A program made the translations under genes and the position numbers. From Ashinkailepas kermadecensis (Eukaryota > Arthropoda > Thecostraca > Neolepadidae): a stretch of DNA of 64,000 nt. Under the pieces are notes generated by a model, which saw only the letters and a program-made list of their open reading frames with translations, was not told where the DNA came from and ran no database searches. Each line of letters begins with the position of its first letter. The stretch's first letter is position 1. Positions 11,480 to 23,687 of the stretch are shown piece after piece. The DNA lies in the NCBI GenBank assembly GCA_034440615.1, contig JAOTOM010005048.1, positions 470,001 through 534,000 of the forward strand, written 5' to 3'.

Positions 11480-12890
11480 TAGTATATACCGGTGCTAGCA
11501 CACCCTCATTACACATTTTAGACACCATTCAAAATAAATTTATCCGTATCGAACTCGGTGCAATGACTACTTCACCAATTATTTCACAAGCAGAATCGGG
11601 AATACCTCCACTAGCTCTCCGTAGAATGCAACAAACACTTAGGTACGCCTCTAAAATTCAATTACACGCAAACCAACCCACACACGCGTCATTACACATT
11701 CTCCCAAATTTACATCATGATTATTTAGGTCCAGCCGAAAGGCGAACTGGTCTCACTATAGCTTCTCGAGTCAAAACATTTTCTGAACAACTTCATTTCA
11801 CTATTCCACGCATTACTTCTATTTCTCCATCAGCTACACCACCGTGGCAAATAGCCGAACGACACATTCTGTATCTCACCACCACTCCAAAATCACAGCT
11901 TTGCCCAGAATATACTAAACAAAAATTTCACAAATTTCCGGCTCGTTATCACCACGTACCTTTCGTGTAGACTGACGGTTCTAAAAACGCTAACCTTACC
12001 GGCAATGCAATAGTTTCGGGAACATACAAAAAACAACAACGATTACCAGACGGAACACCAATTTTCATCGATGAATTACATGCCATCCTCATTGCCCTCC
12101 GTTATATTGGCAACCGTTTTCTCTGTCACCCCATGCGCAGCATCGTCATTTGTTCGGACTCCAAATCTGTTTTACAATCTCTTTCGTCACTTTCCTTTTC
12201 ACATCATTGCCATAATTATATTTATGAAGCACTAGGAACATTCATTCGATGGGCGTGAAGGTCCGTTTCCTGTGGGTGCCCAGTCACTGCGGCATCCCAG
12301 GAAACGAGGAAGCAGATCATCTCGCAAAAGAATCATTACAATTACCACATATCACAGAAATCCCACCACATTTTGACGCCATCAAATCAACAATACGACA
12401 GAAAATTCGGTATTTTTGGAACCAAACCTGGACACAGAACACAAACCATGCACAATTACGGTACATTAAGCCAGTCGTCGATATCCGGACACCATCATTT
12501 CACATCAACCGACACGAAGAAAAAGTACTATCGCGCATCCGCATAGGACATACTTACCTCACACATCGATTTATTTATTCTTCTTCACCTCGGCCTTCAT
12601 GCCCATCATGTAACACTCATCTTACAATCCCACATATATTACTACACTGCCCGCAATATCATGACCATAGAAAACCACTGACCGATTACTGCCACGCACA
12701 CAACATCCCTTTCTCTTTGCCCTCACTGTTGGGGATGATCACCCGGTTCTCATCAAACTTCTTTTCATTTTTCTACGACAAACCAACTTGATCCAGGAAT
12801 TATAAATTGACTTTAACGACTTAATACATTGTGACTTTACATCAACGGCGCGAAATGGTCTAAGGAGACCGAAGCGCCTAATTTAACAAA
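11480..12890 (+). mobile_element. 5'-truncated I/R1-like LINE (second family) with RNase H
   Basis: Starts inside the reverse transcriptase tail (STPSLHILDTIQNKFIRIE, then PPLALRRMQQTLRYAS). It continues through RNase H and a Cys/His motif, and ends near the AT-rich segment about 12830-12890. It is distinct from the copy at 6.6-8.5 kb in sequence and 3' UTR. The coding strand is again rich in A and C. Confidence 0.8.
11563..12791 (+). pseudogene. LINE RT-tail and RNase H remnant
   Basis: Read in frame from 11563. A TAG at 11968-11970 falls just before the RNase H start TDGSKNANLTG. The domain goes on with IFIDELHAILIALRY (Glu), VICSDSKSVLQSL (Asp) and, after a frameshift near 12245, FLWVPSHCGIPGNEEADHLAK. 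All four catalytic positions are still visible. The C-terminal motif CPSCNTHLTIPHILLHC lies near 12600-12650. One stop and one frameshift make it inactive, but decay is modest. Confidence 0.8.
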
Positions 12891-13215
12891 ATGAAAAATG
12901 AAACTTGTTTAATGGCGTGCTTTTTGCATTGCGTCTGTTTCATTAGTTGCCACGAATACTGAACAGTATTACACTTACAGTAACACTTACAGTACAGTAC
13001 TGAACAGTAACACTTACACACATTTATAAGTAAATCAGATTGGAATTGGGTTGAAGCTTGTGCTAAAACTGAACAGGTGTTTTCCAGTACGTTACGCTTA
13101 TCTCAAGGCAAGCAGTGACACCGCATGTGTCTCGGTCTGTTTCCTGTCTATATGTGTATGCCTCTTGTCTGTATGTGTATCTTTGTCTGTATGTCTTCAT
13201 TTGTCCGTCTGTTTT

Positions 13216-13949
<734 letters not shown>

Positions 13950-13967
13950 ACGCTCCTGACGGTTCCG

Positions 13968-13997
13968 GTGACCTGACCTGACCTGACCTGACGTGAC
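13968..13997 (+). promoter_or_regulatory. reiterated branch-point-like CTGAC before exon 3
   Basis: Tandem pentamers CTGAC (GACCTGACCTGACC...) lie 11-40 bases upstream of the exon 3 acceptor, where a branch point is expected. CTGAC fits the animal branch-site consensus, so one intron may have several equivalent branch adenines. There is almost no pyrimidine tract here (acceptor context GGCGCGGCAG). The role is inferred. Confidence 0.45.
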
Positions 13998-14007
13998 GGC
14001 GCGGCAG

Positions 14008-14134
14008 GACACGTCAACAATGTGTACAGGAGCTGGTCGACACTCCCGATCTGCTCTATCGTCTGAGGGCAGTCATTGGGAGATTTCGGGATGTGGAGAG
14101 AATCCACTCGTTCTGCATACAGCAGCACGACGTG
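14008..14134 (+). CDS. MSH4: MSH4 exon 3
   Basis: Encodes TRQQCVQELVDTPDLLYRLR, then AVIGRFRDVERIHSFCIQQHDV. It matches the MSH4 core-domain helix segment (RLDCVQELL ... ISRFLDTEQLLSVLVQ). The acceptor is GCGGCAG and the donor GTG|GTGAGA. The first base completes the Arg codon begun in exon 2; it ends in phase 0. It is squeezed between the CTGT microsatellite plus CTGAC pentamers upstream and ordinary intron downstream. Confidence 0.88.
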
Positions 14135-14689
14135 GTGAGACATCGCGCACCGTTCAAACGGCCTGATGATGGACGCGCCGTAGGATTCGATCGGCAGACT
14201 TGTGTGTGTTGTAGTATGAACCTATGAAGTTCCTGCTTACGCCTCTGGTGCTGGTCGGTTGACGCCACCACTAGTTCATGCAGGCGCGTAAAGCAGCCCA
14301 TGCACTTCCGGCACGTGACTACTTCTAACCATGCTTACGTTTGAAGCGTTCTTGTGGTTACCGGTCGCTACCGCTCGACGGATGCCATTTAATTATTATG
14401 TTGTCTGATTTGTTCCACTTGTATGTGAAATAGTATAACTTGGTCCTCTGATTTTTTATGTTGTCTAAGCTGACAATTTTGTTTCTTGTGGATAACTTTT
14501 GGTAAGCCCCAGTAGCTCACATGCGCTATTTGTGGCGACACAGTAGCCAGAGCTACGGCGATTCAGGCCTTTTTTGTCTACCTCAACTGGCCAAAAGTTC
14601 AGGAGGATTGCTAATTAGGCATTATTATGTTTATCATGTTTATACCACCAAAGCAATGCACGTCAGAGTCCTCTCGACGCGGTGGTGTG

Positions 14690-14795
14690 TGTCCACCAAT
14701 GATAGTCTCGGGAGCGTGAGGATCCGAACCCACGACTGCCACGTCGCTCCCGCCCGAGGACGGGCCAGGTCCTTACACCACTCGGCCATGCATAT
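14690..14795 (-). mobile_element. tRNA-derived SINE head
   Basis: On the minus strand an A box (ATGGCCGAGTGGTGTAAGG) and a B box (GTGGGTTCGGATCC) are about 45 bases apart, with a long variable-arm-like stretch between them, as in Leu/Ser tRNAs. The T stem pairs imperfectly and I could not form an acceptor stem. I therefore call a SINE or tRNA pseudogene rather than a tRNA gene. Confidence 0.55.
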
Positions 14796-14812
14796 ACAAA
14801 TGGCTTCCTTAA

Positions 14813-15497
14813 AGGAAACTAACCACCTTCATAATGGGATTTTAACTGAGATAGCAGTTTTGAAGACCACGTCGAGAAATCACTTACCTCATACTCCGTT
14901 CGGTCCAAAACATCTTCCAGCCGAAGTTATAAGGCCTTTTATCATCGGTTTTGGGACATGGACAGACTCGGTGGGCGTTGTGAAAATTCCTTTGGCGTTC
15001 TGAAATTCCTTCATATGGAAGCATATGGAAGCAAACAGCATTTCAATGGAAATTACAAGCTAGCGAGCGGGCCTTCCTTAACAAGAACCTCTGCTGCCCT
15101 TAACATAATATAAGTACAGTATCTAGTTTACCTGGTACTAATTTCATTCCTCAATGGTAATATATTTCAAACGGAAGGGTATATAAAAGTTATTTGCTTT
15201 GTTTTTATCACAATAATAATATATTTATCACAAATGTACACAAATACATGCCTACACTATGTTTCGCCACTTTCGCCACGAAAACTTTGCGAGTCTATAT
15301 TGCTGCCATATAGTTATATTCCTCTCCTGGCGAACCTTTAGAGGCCTATGATAAAAAAAGAAATAAACTTTCCAACATCCCGTTTTTTGAAGTATGGGCA
15401 TAATATTTCGCAAAACCAATGTCATATTCATCATTTTCAGGTGCCAATACCCCTAATTAGTATGATTGCAGAATTTCGGCAAGGTGGTTAGTTTCCT
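14813..15497. mobile_element. 685-bp MITE with 17-bp perfect TIRs and TTAA flanks
   Basis: Left end AGGAAACTAACCACCTT (14813-14829) is the exact reverse complement of the right end AAGGTGGTTAGTTTCCT (15481-15497). Both are flanked by TTAA (14809-14812 and 15498-15501). A TTAA duplication is typical of piggyBac-type transposition, though the end does not start with CCC. No transposase is encoded; the open frames inside lack known motifs. Confidence 0.85.
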
Positions 15498-15501
15498 TTA
15501 A

Positions 15502-16998
15502 TCTGGCTCTATCGGCAGGTTCCAGTCCATCAGACGCTGATGTGTTTACCCGACGTTGAAGGTATCAGACAGGCACCAGGCAGACGCAACACTTATCGAC
15601 TATTCAGCCGCTTTTCATAATGTCAAATCACGGGCTCACAATTTCCTAGCAGCAATAGAATTTGCATCAGTTGGTTTGCTTTATGCTTTCACCCTTCCTT
15701 GCATCTATCTCATGTTCACAGGGGATCATTGTGAATGGGGAAAATGGTGTAACATAGTTCCATGTGTCGTCCCTGCTGATTTCAAGTTCTATTTCTTTTT
15801 TGAAACGACTTCTCTCGAAAGAGTCCCTGTGCCTTGACCACATGTAGCTGAACATAACAAGTTCGATCTGGTCCTGCCATCAACATCAGATTTACAGTCA
15901 CCTCTCGTGTATTCGACATTGCCATTAGTGCCAACAAGCTGCTTCGTCTCCCTGCTTATCAGATGATCTCAATTTCATTCGGGCAGGCATACAACTAGAA
16001 AAAAACTGCTGCTTGATGGCTTTGCAAATGTAAGATTTATTCGAAACATTCCTGATCTGGATAGAAACAGCTAAGCTCAAAACTGTGTAGATGGATCGGG
16101 TACAACGCAAGTCTCTCATTTCGATGTCGTGCTTCACCGCTAGCTCTCTTGATCTCTGCTGTAAGATCTTCACTGACGTGATTTAAAAATCAGTCGAGTG
16201 CGGCATGCTATTCTAGTTATCGGAAGCCTTTCGTTCAGGTTGGGCTCTCAATTATTTTGTTGGACATTTTTGACTATGTCACTTGGACCAACCATTATAC
16301 AGCATCTGTCTCTCCAGCGACTAGTTAATACCGCCCGTGTACAACACGGCATCTGATACCAGCTCCTAAGCCATGTCCACGAGTTTTGTTCAGTCTATGG
16401 ACGCAGAAACATGGGAGGAGAAGGGGTGGCATTTTTGGGAGGGCAGACTTTAAACTCTATTTGCGTTGTGTGGAACTAATGAACGGAAAGACAGTTAGTT
16501 ATCCCACACGACCTGTTCGGATGTTTCTACGCTCTTCACGCAATCAATATGTACGTGTGTATTATTTCAGAGATACCTTCGATGGTTTTACAAATCGGCT
16601 ACGAGACCAACGTGAACTCGATCGAGCCATGTTTCGGGACAACATGCGGTTCAATTGAAGACTGGCGAATCAACGAATTTTCACTGAATCGTCATCATTC
16701 AGTGATATGGGATTTTATATTTGGTCTTTCATCTGCTACTACTCTAACGGTCTTAGTCTTTTGTGATCGTTTTATTTAGCTTACATACCATGCTTCTGGC
16801 ATTTCAGGTCGATAGGGAGATTATGTTCTCATTTATAAATGGATTCGTTCCATTGGAAATTTAATCAACAAGCAAAGAAACAGATAACACGTATGAACAT
16901 TTCAGTACCCTTCATGAGAAACAATCAGACAGGTTCCATGTGCTATTTGATAGTAACTCGTTTACCGTAAGCATCTTGACGCACGAATCTAATTTCAG
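15502..16998. other. intron 3 DNA, nothing recognised
   Basis: AT-rich intron. Several short open frames show no family motif. A normal pyrimidine-rich acceptor (CTAATTTCAG) closes it. Confidence 0.4.
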
Positions 16999-17127
16999 GA
17001 TACAGAGCGCAACGTGGAGCAAAGACTGAACAACATTATCTCCCTGAAGGCGTCGCTGGAGTTTGTCGATGCCCTTCGAGAGTGTTTGGAGCCGGCAAGG
17101 CACTCGTTCTTCGTGTCGATGAAGGAA
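16999..17127 (+). CDS. MSH4: MSH4 exon 4
   Basis: 43 codons in phase 0, encoding DTERNVEQRLNNIISLKASL, then EFVDALRECLEPARHSFFVSMKE. It matches the MSH4 block [28 protein letters not shown] in the core domain. The acceptor is AATTTCAG and the donor GAA|GTTAGT. Unlike most other exons of this gene it has no tandem array next to it, and its acceptor has a normal branch/pyrimidine context. The flanking intron is AT-rich. Confidence 0.88.
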
Positions 17128-17885
17128 GTTAGTGCTGCATTTAACTCAGCCCATCCATTCAAATCCAAGCTATTTACATATCAGATCACGGAACACGTCT
17201 TCGTTGTGTAATATATACTTTTTTCTGTAAGCTGTTGCTGGATATACATAGAGCACATAGAGCTAGTTCATGGTACATTCAGATCCAGTTTAAGTCTATG
17301 TTCTACCACAATGCAATTTCAATTGTAATATAAGTTTCTTTCTATTGGGATGTACTGGAAAATAACAACAGCCCATTTTCTCTAGAGTAGTTAATCCCAC
17401 TCCAACTGGGGTGTGGAGTAGTTACCCACTCTCAGACATTAATCGATGACATTACGATGGACAGGGAAAGAGCAAAAAGAACCTCCCTCGTCATTACCAC
17501 ATTGTTGACATTCCATTGAACGTGTGTGCTGCCAGTGTCGTCTGGGGGGAAGGGGGGGGGGTGTAGAGGTTCAGGATCTGTGGGAGGCGTGTGGAGGCTG
17601 TAGGGTCCGTGGAAGGTGCGCGAAGGCTGTAGTAAATCACGCTCCGACTGGTATATTGTGGGAGGTGTACGAGGTGTGTTAGGGTTTGTGGAGTGTTGGA
17701 AGGTGGTGTCGTTGCACGCTGCAGTGCTCGCAGATCTTGGTACTGTTGAGACCCCCACTCATAGCCGCATACTTTGTAAGGTTCACCATGCATCATGGCC
17801 CAAATTATGTCATGTACGCGATAGGCATGGTGTTAAGGTTGATTGCAATCACGGAAATAACGGAACCTCCTTCCCGAAGTCTCCA
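17128..17885. other. intron 4 DNA before the 43-bp array
   Basis: No gene seen. From about 17540, GT-rich words (GTGGAGG, GTGTGTTAGG) grade into the array that follows. Confidence 0.4.
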
Positions 17886-17889
17886 TTGA

Positions 17890-18548
17890 TGGGTGTAGCG
17901 GGGTTGCACTATGTATGGTGGCGTAAGCACTGATGGTACTGTTGCCTGTATGGATGGTGTAGCTAGGCGGATTTGCGCACTGGATGTGTGGTGTAACTGG
18001 GCGGGGCAGTAGTATTTATGGGTGGTGCAACTTGACGGGATGGTAGCATGTATGGGTGGTGTTCCTGGGCAGGACTGTGGTACACATGGGTGGTGTAGCT
18101 TGGCGGAGCTGCGCTATGCGCGGGTAGTGTAGTTTGGCGGAGCTGCGCTATGCGCGGGTAGTGTAGTTTGGCGGAGCTGTGGTATGCATGGGTGGTGTAA
18201 CTGTTATCGGGGCTGTACTGTGCATGAGTGATGTAGCTGGGCGAGGCTGTAGTATGTGTGGATGGCATGACTGGGCCACGTATTGGTGGTGTAACTGTTA
18301 TCGGGGCTGTAGTCTGTGGATGGCATGAGTGATGTAGCTGGGCGAGGCTGTAGTATGTGTGGATGGCATGAGTGGTGTAGCTGGGCGAGGCTGTAGTATG
18401 TGTGGATGGCATGAGTGATGTAGCTGGGCGAGGCTGTAGTATGTGTGGATGGCATGAGTGATGTAGCTGGGCGAGGCTGTAGTATGTGTGGATGGCATGA
18501 CTGGGCCACGTATTGGTGGTGCAGCTGGGCGGGGCTCCAGTGTCTACA
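17890..18548 (+). repeat. 43-bp minisatellite leading into exon 5
   Basis: Best copies lie at 18230-18500 with an exact 43-bp step (GTAGCTGGGCGAGGCTG ... GGATGGCATGAGTGAT). The 5' copies from 17890 are diverged. The last unit (CAGCTGGGCGGGGCTCCAG) runs straight into the exon 5 acceptor. Confidence 0.9.
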
Positions 18549-18549
18549 G

Positions 18550-18727
18550 GAGGCTCTGATTGGGTCGCTGCTGCTGCGTCTCCGTGCCGTCATACATGAT
18601 GACGTCAAGCCTTGTCGCGGCGGCATAGAACAGCGCGTGCAGCGCTGCTACGCCATCAAGGCGGGCATCAATGGCATGCTGGACGTGGCTCGCCGCCTTT
18701 ACTCTGAGGCGTACGACGAGTTTGTCA
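18550..18727 (+). CDS. MSH4: MSH4 exon 5 (core to clamp)
   Basis: Encodes EALIGSLLLRLRAVIHDDV, then CRGGIEQRVQRCYAIKAGIN, then GMLDVARRLYSEAYDEFV. It matches the MSH4 region KTVINDDARYMKG ... [23 protein letters not shown]. The acceptor is TCTACAG. A second AG three bases on (CAGGAG|GCT) would drop one Glu and gives a slightly better family length, a NAGNAG-like choice. The donor is GTCA|GTGAGT, leaving one base of a Ser codon. A 43-bp minisatellite abuts the acceptor. Confidence 0.88.
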
Positions 18728-19600
18728 GTGAGTCCGTGGGAGTATGTCAGGAAGTTTTGGACGTGTAGTTTTTAGTGAACAAATAGAACCTAAGACGTTG
18801 TAAAACACAAAATATTCGGGTTGAAAAAGCGTGTTACTCAGATCGGTTCGAGTCGAGCCTGTCCACGGAGTACTGCTCGTATGGTGCATACTCGTAAGGG
18901 GACTTGTTCAGGTGTGCCATCACTCATGAGTAGGGAACAGAATATATAGAAAAGATAACTTCGTGTTTACACTGGGAAGCCATGTCATAATTGGAAGTTG
19001 AGGTGCTACATGTGATTGGCATATGTTTCCTTCGGCTCTCCTTTAATATCGCCTTCATAGAAGTATTAGGGAGGGAGGAAGAAAGGACAAAAAAGGTAGC
19101 AGCGATGATGCAACACAGACTTACGCATAAGCCCCCATCTTTTTCGGTCCGATGCTGCGTAATGTTGATTTTTAATTTGATCTAAGTGCAATTTCCACCC
19201 GAAATGTTAAGGGCGTTGTTACACCCATGCGTAGTTTGTCAGATGACGTGTATTATCCTAGAGCGTATTCATATATGTGGGAGCAACGTCCAAATGGAGA
19301 TATTGTTGTAATCCACGCGTTGTCTCTTAAGTCCTCCACTGCAATTTTTTTTGTGACTATCGAAAGGCAAATTAGGTTGCAAGTAACTCAACGCCGTTTT
19401 TCTTGCGAAAAAAAATTGGCTATTAGTTTCGAGATCTTGGGTGGAATTGCTCTCCACTGCAAAAGTCGTGACCGTTTCAGCGCGAATGGACGATGGTTGA
19501 CCAAGAGGATGATCCGAAATGCGTACAACAGGAGATGCCTATAAAATACAAGCGTCATTACAGTTCCACTAATGTACCTGTGCTCGGACGCGACTGCCAG
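18728..19600. other. intron 5 DNA, nothing recognised
   Basis: No coding similarity. Short purine-rich and T-rich segments only. Confidence 0.35.
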
Positions 19601-19689
19601 CAGGGCTGACCGACGTGCCTCTGTAGCTTCACCTGGCGTTCGCGTGACGCTGAGCTGGCGTTGACCTGGCGTGACTGTTTGCCGGGCAG

Positions 19690-19823
19690 GCTACGTGTCG
19701 CAGCTGGCCGACCAGCTGCGTCTGTCGCTGCGGCCCGGCTACAACAGCAGCCGCGGCTTCCACGTGGTAGCTACGGCGGGCAGGTCAGGTCGGCCGCCGG
19801 CGCTTCCCGACCACCTGATGGAG
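19690..19823 (+). CDS. MSH4: MSH4 exon 6 (clamp region)
   Basis: Completes the Ser codon from exon 5 and encodes YVSQLADQLRLSLRPGYNSS, then RGFHVVATAGRSGRPPALPDHLME. It matches MSH4 [26 protein letters not shown]. The acceptor is GCCGGGCAG and the donor GAG|GTGAGC; it ends in phase 0. The region just upstream is rich in TGAC/CTGAC-type words (GTGACGCTGAGC, GTTGACCTGGCGTGACTG) instead of pyrimidines, like the flanks of exons 3 and 8. High GC. Confidence 0.87.
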
Positions 19824-19866
19824 GTGAGCACCAACCCGGCACGTGTCGCCACCGCTGGCGTGTAGC

Positions 19867-20240
19867 ACAGCTGACACACGGCTGAAGCAGCTGACAGCTG
19901 AAACACAATGGCACAGTGAGTGAAAAAGCTGGTACACAGCTGAAGCACAGCTGACACACGGCTGAAGCACAGCTGAACACACGAAAAGCTGATACACAGC
20001 TGAAACACAGCTGACACGGTGAAACACAGCTGATACACAGCTGAAACACAGCTGACACACGGCTGAAACACAGCTGACACACGGCTGAAACACAGCTGAT
20101 ACACAGCTGAAACACAGCTGATACACAGCTGAAACACAGCTGACACACGGGTGAAACACAGCTGATACACAGCTGAAACACAGCTGAAACACAGCTGACA
20201 CAGGTGACACACGACTGACAATACGGCTGGCACAACAGCT
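19867..20240 (+). repeat. CAGCTGA-type minisatellite, left part
   Basis: Repeats of ACACAGCTGAAACACAGCTGACACACGGCTGA (subunits of about 15 bp) begin soon after the exon 6 donor. Each has the E-box palindrome CAGCTG. The array is interrupted at about 20240 by a CR1 insertion and resumes near 21517. Confidence 0.9.
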
Positions 20241-21515
20241 GACATTGGCAGTGTTAAATGGATGTAATTCTGATTGGAAGGATGTTCTGAGTGGAGTGCC
20301 ACAGGGATCTGTTCTGGGGCCACTTCTCTTTATCATCTTTGTGAATAACATTGAGGTAGGGCTGAGGAATAGTGTTCAAATTTACTGATGACATCAAGCT
20401 GGTAGGAGTGGCAAGCAGTAGTGATCGCTCTAGTAATATTCAACTAGACTTGGAGGACCTAAAAAAAGTGGGCTGATCAATGGCAGATGTCTTTCAACTA
20501 TGATAAGTGTAAGGCTATGCATCTGGGGTCTGGAGGTGATACTTTCAGATTTACAATGGGAGGGAGGGAACTGGATGTTATTGAAGAGGAAAGATACTTA
20601 GGCGTGTTGGTTTCAAAAGACCTTAAAGCAGAAAAAAACAATGTATCTCAGCTAGGACGGGGCACTCAGAATGCTGGGGCTCATTCATATAAGTGTGAGA
20701 TATAAGACCAAGGATGTCATGAAAAAAAACTGTACTTAGCATATGTGCGACCCCACTTGGAATATTCTGTACAAGCATGGAGCCCCTACCTAGAAAAAGA
20801 TACAGATTTGTTAGAAAGAATGCAGCGCAAAGCAACTAGACTCATCAGTGGAATAGGTATCTTAGAATATGGAGAAAGGCTTGTGGCATTAGATATGTAC
20901 TCACTCAAGTATAGGAGATTAAGGGGGGACATGATTGAAATGTACAAAATTGTGAAAGGACTAGATCAGGTCAATTTGAATGACGCTCTTCAGTTTAGAG
21001 TATCACATAGGGGTCATCAATTCAGGTTAGACAAGTTGAGGTGTAGGACAGTTAAGCGGCAACAGGTCTTCAGTCAAAGGGTTGTTGATCAGTGGAATAG
21101 GCTGCCTGCTGATGTTGTGGGGAGTTCCTCATTGAATGTATTTAAAAATAGGGTGGACAATTTTGTTTAGACAGGACAATCCTGTTTTTGAGTTCTGATT
21201 TGTTGTGGATGGGGTGATATTTGTGCTAGGTGGGTGTGCACGGCACAGACCTCTTTAAGCGGGCATGGATGCGGTTTGAAAGTTGCTGGTAGGGCATTCA
21301 ATCCACATGTGTTGAGGGGGAGTAGGGCTGGATAGCTAAGGTAGATAGGCATTGATAGGTGTGTGGGATGTTGGTGGATGGTTCCTGTAGGATGTGGTGA
21401 TGGTTGGGTGGGTCTTTTTACCGCGCTTATGGTATCTTCTATTTACAGGCTTAACTGTATGGGCCCTTGTGGCTCTTATTAAGTCTAAACTCTTTATAAC
21501 CTATGACATATAAAG
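20240..21515 (+). mobile_element. 5'-truncated CR1-like LINE
   Basis: Begins inside the reverse transcriptase (VLSGVPQGSVLGPLLFIIFV), then a catalytic-box remnant FTDDIKLVG and the C-terminal part VRPHLEYSVQAWSPYLEKDT. Its 3' region shares GGGCCCTTGTGGCTC with the full-length CR1 near 42640. Several frameshifts (about 20370, 20470, 20640, 20730). It sits inside the CAGCTGA array, which continues on both sides, so the array is older than the insertion. Confidence 0.88.
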
Positions 21516-21516
21516 C

Positions 21517-21650
21517 GCAGCTGACGCACAGATAACACAGCTGACACTCAGGTGATACACGGCTGACACACAGGCTGACAAAGCGGCTGACAACACAGCT
21601 ACCGCATAGCTGCCAGCACAGTTCATACGCCGACATAGCTGACACACACA
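21517..21650 (+). repeat. CAGCTGA-type minisatellite, right part
   Basis: CGCAGCTGACGCACAG, then ACACAGCTGACACTCAGGTG and so on: the same words as 19867-20240, displaced by the CR1 insertion. Confidence 0.8.
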
Positions 21651-22250
21651 ACGTGATATCTTTTGACACGAAAATGAAAACATGCATCATTTCTCCCATT
21701 TTACCACCAATCTAGATTTGCATGATAATCGCACCATGCAACCATTTCTTTTCAAACCTCCATGAAGCCCCATAGGCCCAGCGAGGTAAGTTGTTTTTTT
21801 CCTTGGAAATGCAGAACCTTTCATAGAAAATATAAATACCCAGATTTCTTTAGAAGGCCTGGTGCACTGTCTGATATATGCATCTGGAATATGAAGCAAG
21901 CGAATAATTACATCATGGTTTTTCGATGGTGGGAGGGGGCTCGTGAGGGGCACTCACATAGGTTGAACGGTCTCTCGACCGTCAACTCTCGGACAGTCGT
22001 CCGACAACAATGATCAGGCCTACCGTTCGGCCTTGGCAGACTGTGGCAAGCTTATTCTTTCGCATTTTAGACAGATTAATGTGTGATAGGTAACTGTTTC
22101 TTGGCAGCCAAAAGCACAACGCTGCCACTTTTGTTCGGAAAACTTTGCTAAAATGAAGTGATGAGAAATGTCACGAATCCGCCCCCACTAGGTCGTGTGC
22201 TAAATTCCAATTCAGCACCAAAGTCAATGCTTAGTGACGCCGACATGGAT
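21651..22250. other. intron 6 DNA, nothing recognised
   Basis: No gene. A small hairpin CGGTCTCTCGACCG lies near 21968. Confidence 0.35.
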
Positions 22251-22254
22251 GGCA

Positions 22255-23530
22255 TTGCCACTGCGGTGTGGATTTTATTGTAACCACTGTGCCAATGCTG
22301 TAGCTGCAGTATCGATATTGTGGCCGCAGTGTCGATATGTAGCCACCGTACCAATGTTGCGGCCACAGTGTGAACATTGTGGCCGCGGTGTCGATATTGT
22401 GGCTACAGTATCGATATTGTAGCCACCGTACCGATGTTATGGCATTGTGGCCGCTGTGCCGATGCTGTGGACGCCATGCCTATGTTGTGGCCACAGTGTC
22501 GATATTGTGGCCGCAGTATCGATATTGTGACCACCGTGCCGATGTTGTGGCCGCGGTGTCGATATTTTGGCTATCGTGTCGATGTTGTGGCCGCAGTGTC
22601 GATATTGTGGCCGCAGTATCGATATTGTGGCCACCGTGCCGATGTTGTGGCCGCAGTGTCGATATTTTGGCTATCGTGTCGATGTTGTGGCCGCAGTGTC
22701 GATATTGTGGCCGCCGTGCCGATGTTGTGGCCGCCGTGCCGATGTTGTGGCCGCCGTGCCGATGTTGTGGCCGCCGTGCCGATGTTGTGGCCGCCGTGCC
22801 GATGTTGTGGCCGCCGTGCCGATGTAGTGGCCGCAGTGTCAATATTGTGGCCGCCGTGCCGATGTTGTGGCCGCCGTGCCGATGTTGTGGCCACAGTGTC
22901 GATATTGTGGCCGCCGTGCCGATGTTGTGGCCGCCGTGCCGATGTTGTGGCCGCCGCGCTGATGTTGTGGCCGCAGTGTCGACATTGTGGCCGCCGTGCC
23001 GATGTTGTGGCCGCCGTGCCGATGTTGTGGCTGCCGTGCCGATGTTGTGGCCGCCGTGCCGATGTTGTGGCTACCGCGCTGATGTTGTGGCCGCAGTGTC
23101 GATGTTGTGGCCGCCGTGCCGATGTTGTGGCCGCCGTGCCGATGTTGTGGCCGCCGTGCCGATGTTGTGGCCGCCGTGCCGATGTTGTGGCCGCCGTGCC
23201 GATGTTGTGGCCGCCGTGCCGATGTTGTGGCCGCCGTGCCGATGTAGTGGCCGCAGTGTCAATATTGTGGCTGCCGTGCCGATGTTGTGGCCGCCGTGCC
23301 GATGTTGTGGCCGCCGTGCCGATGTTGTGGCCGCCGTGCCGATGTTGTGGCCGCCGTGCCGATGTAGTGGCCGCGGTGTCAATATTGTGGCTGCCGTGCC
23401 GATGTTGTGGCCGCCGTGCCGATGTTGTGGCCGCCGTGCCGATGTTGTGGCCGCCGTGCCGATGTTGTGGCCGCCGTGCCGATGTTGTGGCTGCCGTGCC
23501 TATGTTGTGGCCGCAGTATCGGTGCTAGTG
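22255..23530 (+). repeat. 20-bp minisatellite, about 64 copies
   Basis: The unit is GCCGATGTTGTGGCCGCCGT with common variants (GTCGATATTGTGGCCGCAGT). The step of 20 bp holds for over 1.2 kb. Copies are most uniform between 22700 and 23500. The array then decays over 150 bp right up to the exon 7 acceptor (words such as CGCAGTGTCGAT). Long open frames on both strands through it are spurious. Confidence 0.97.
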
Positions 23531-23687
23531 TGACCAGCGTCGATGTAATTACGACTGCAGCGTCGATTCCATTATGACCGCAGTGTGGATGCTGCTGCGA
23601 CTGCGGTGTCGATGCTATTGTGACTGCAGTGTCGATATCATTGGAATTGCGGTGTCGGTGCCATCGTGACCGCGGCGTCTGCTGCAG

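Noticed and set aside
14690..14795. Functional tRNA-Leu/Ser gene
   Set aside because: A and B boxes are good, but the T stem pairs badly and no acceptor stem could be formed; a SINE head is more likely.
22255..23530. CRISPR array
   Set aside because: Units are contiguous 20-bp repeats with no unique spacers, no cas genes, and the DNA is eukaryotic with spliced genes.
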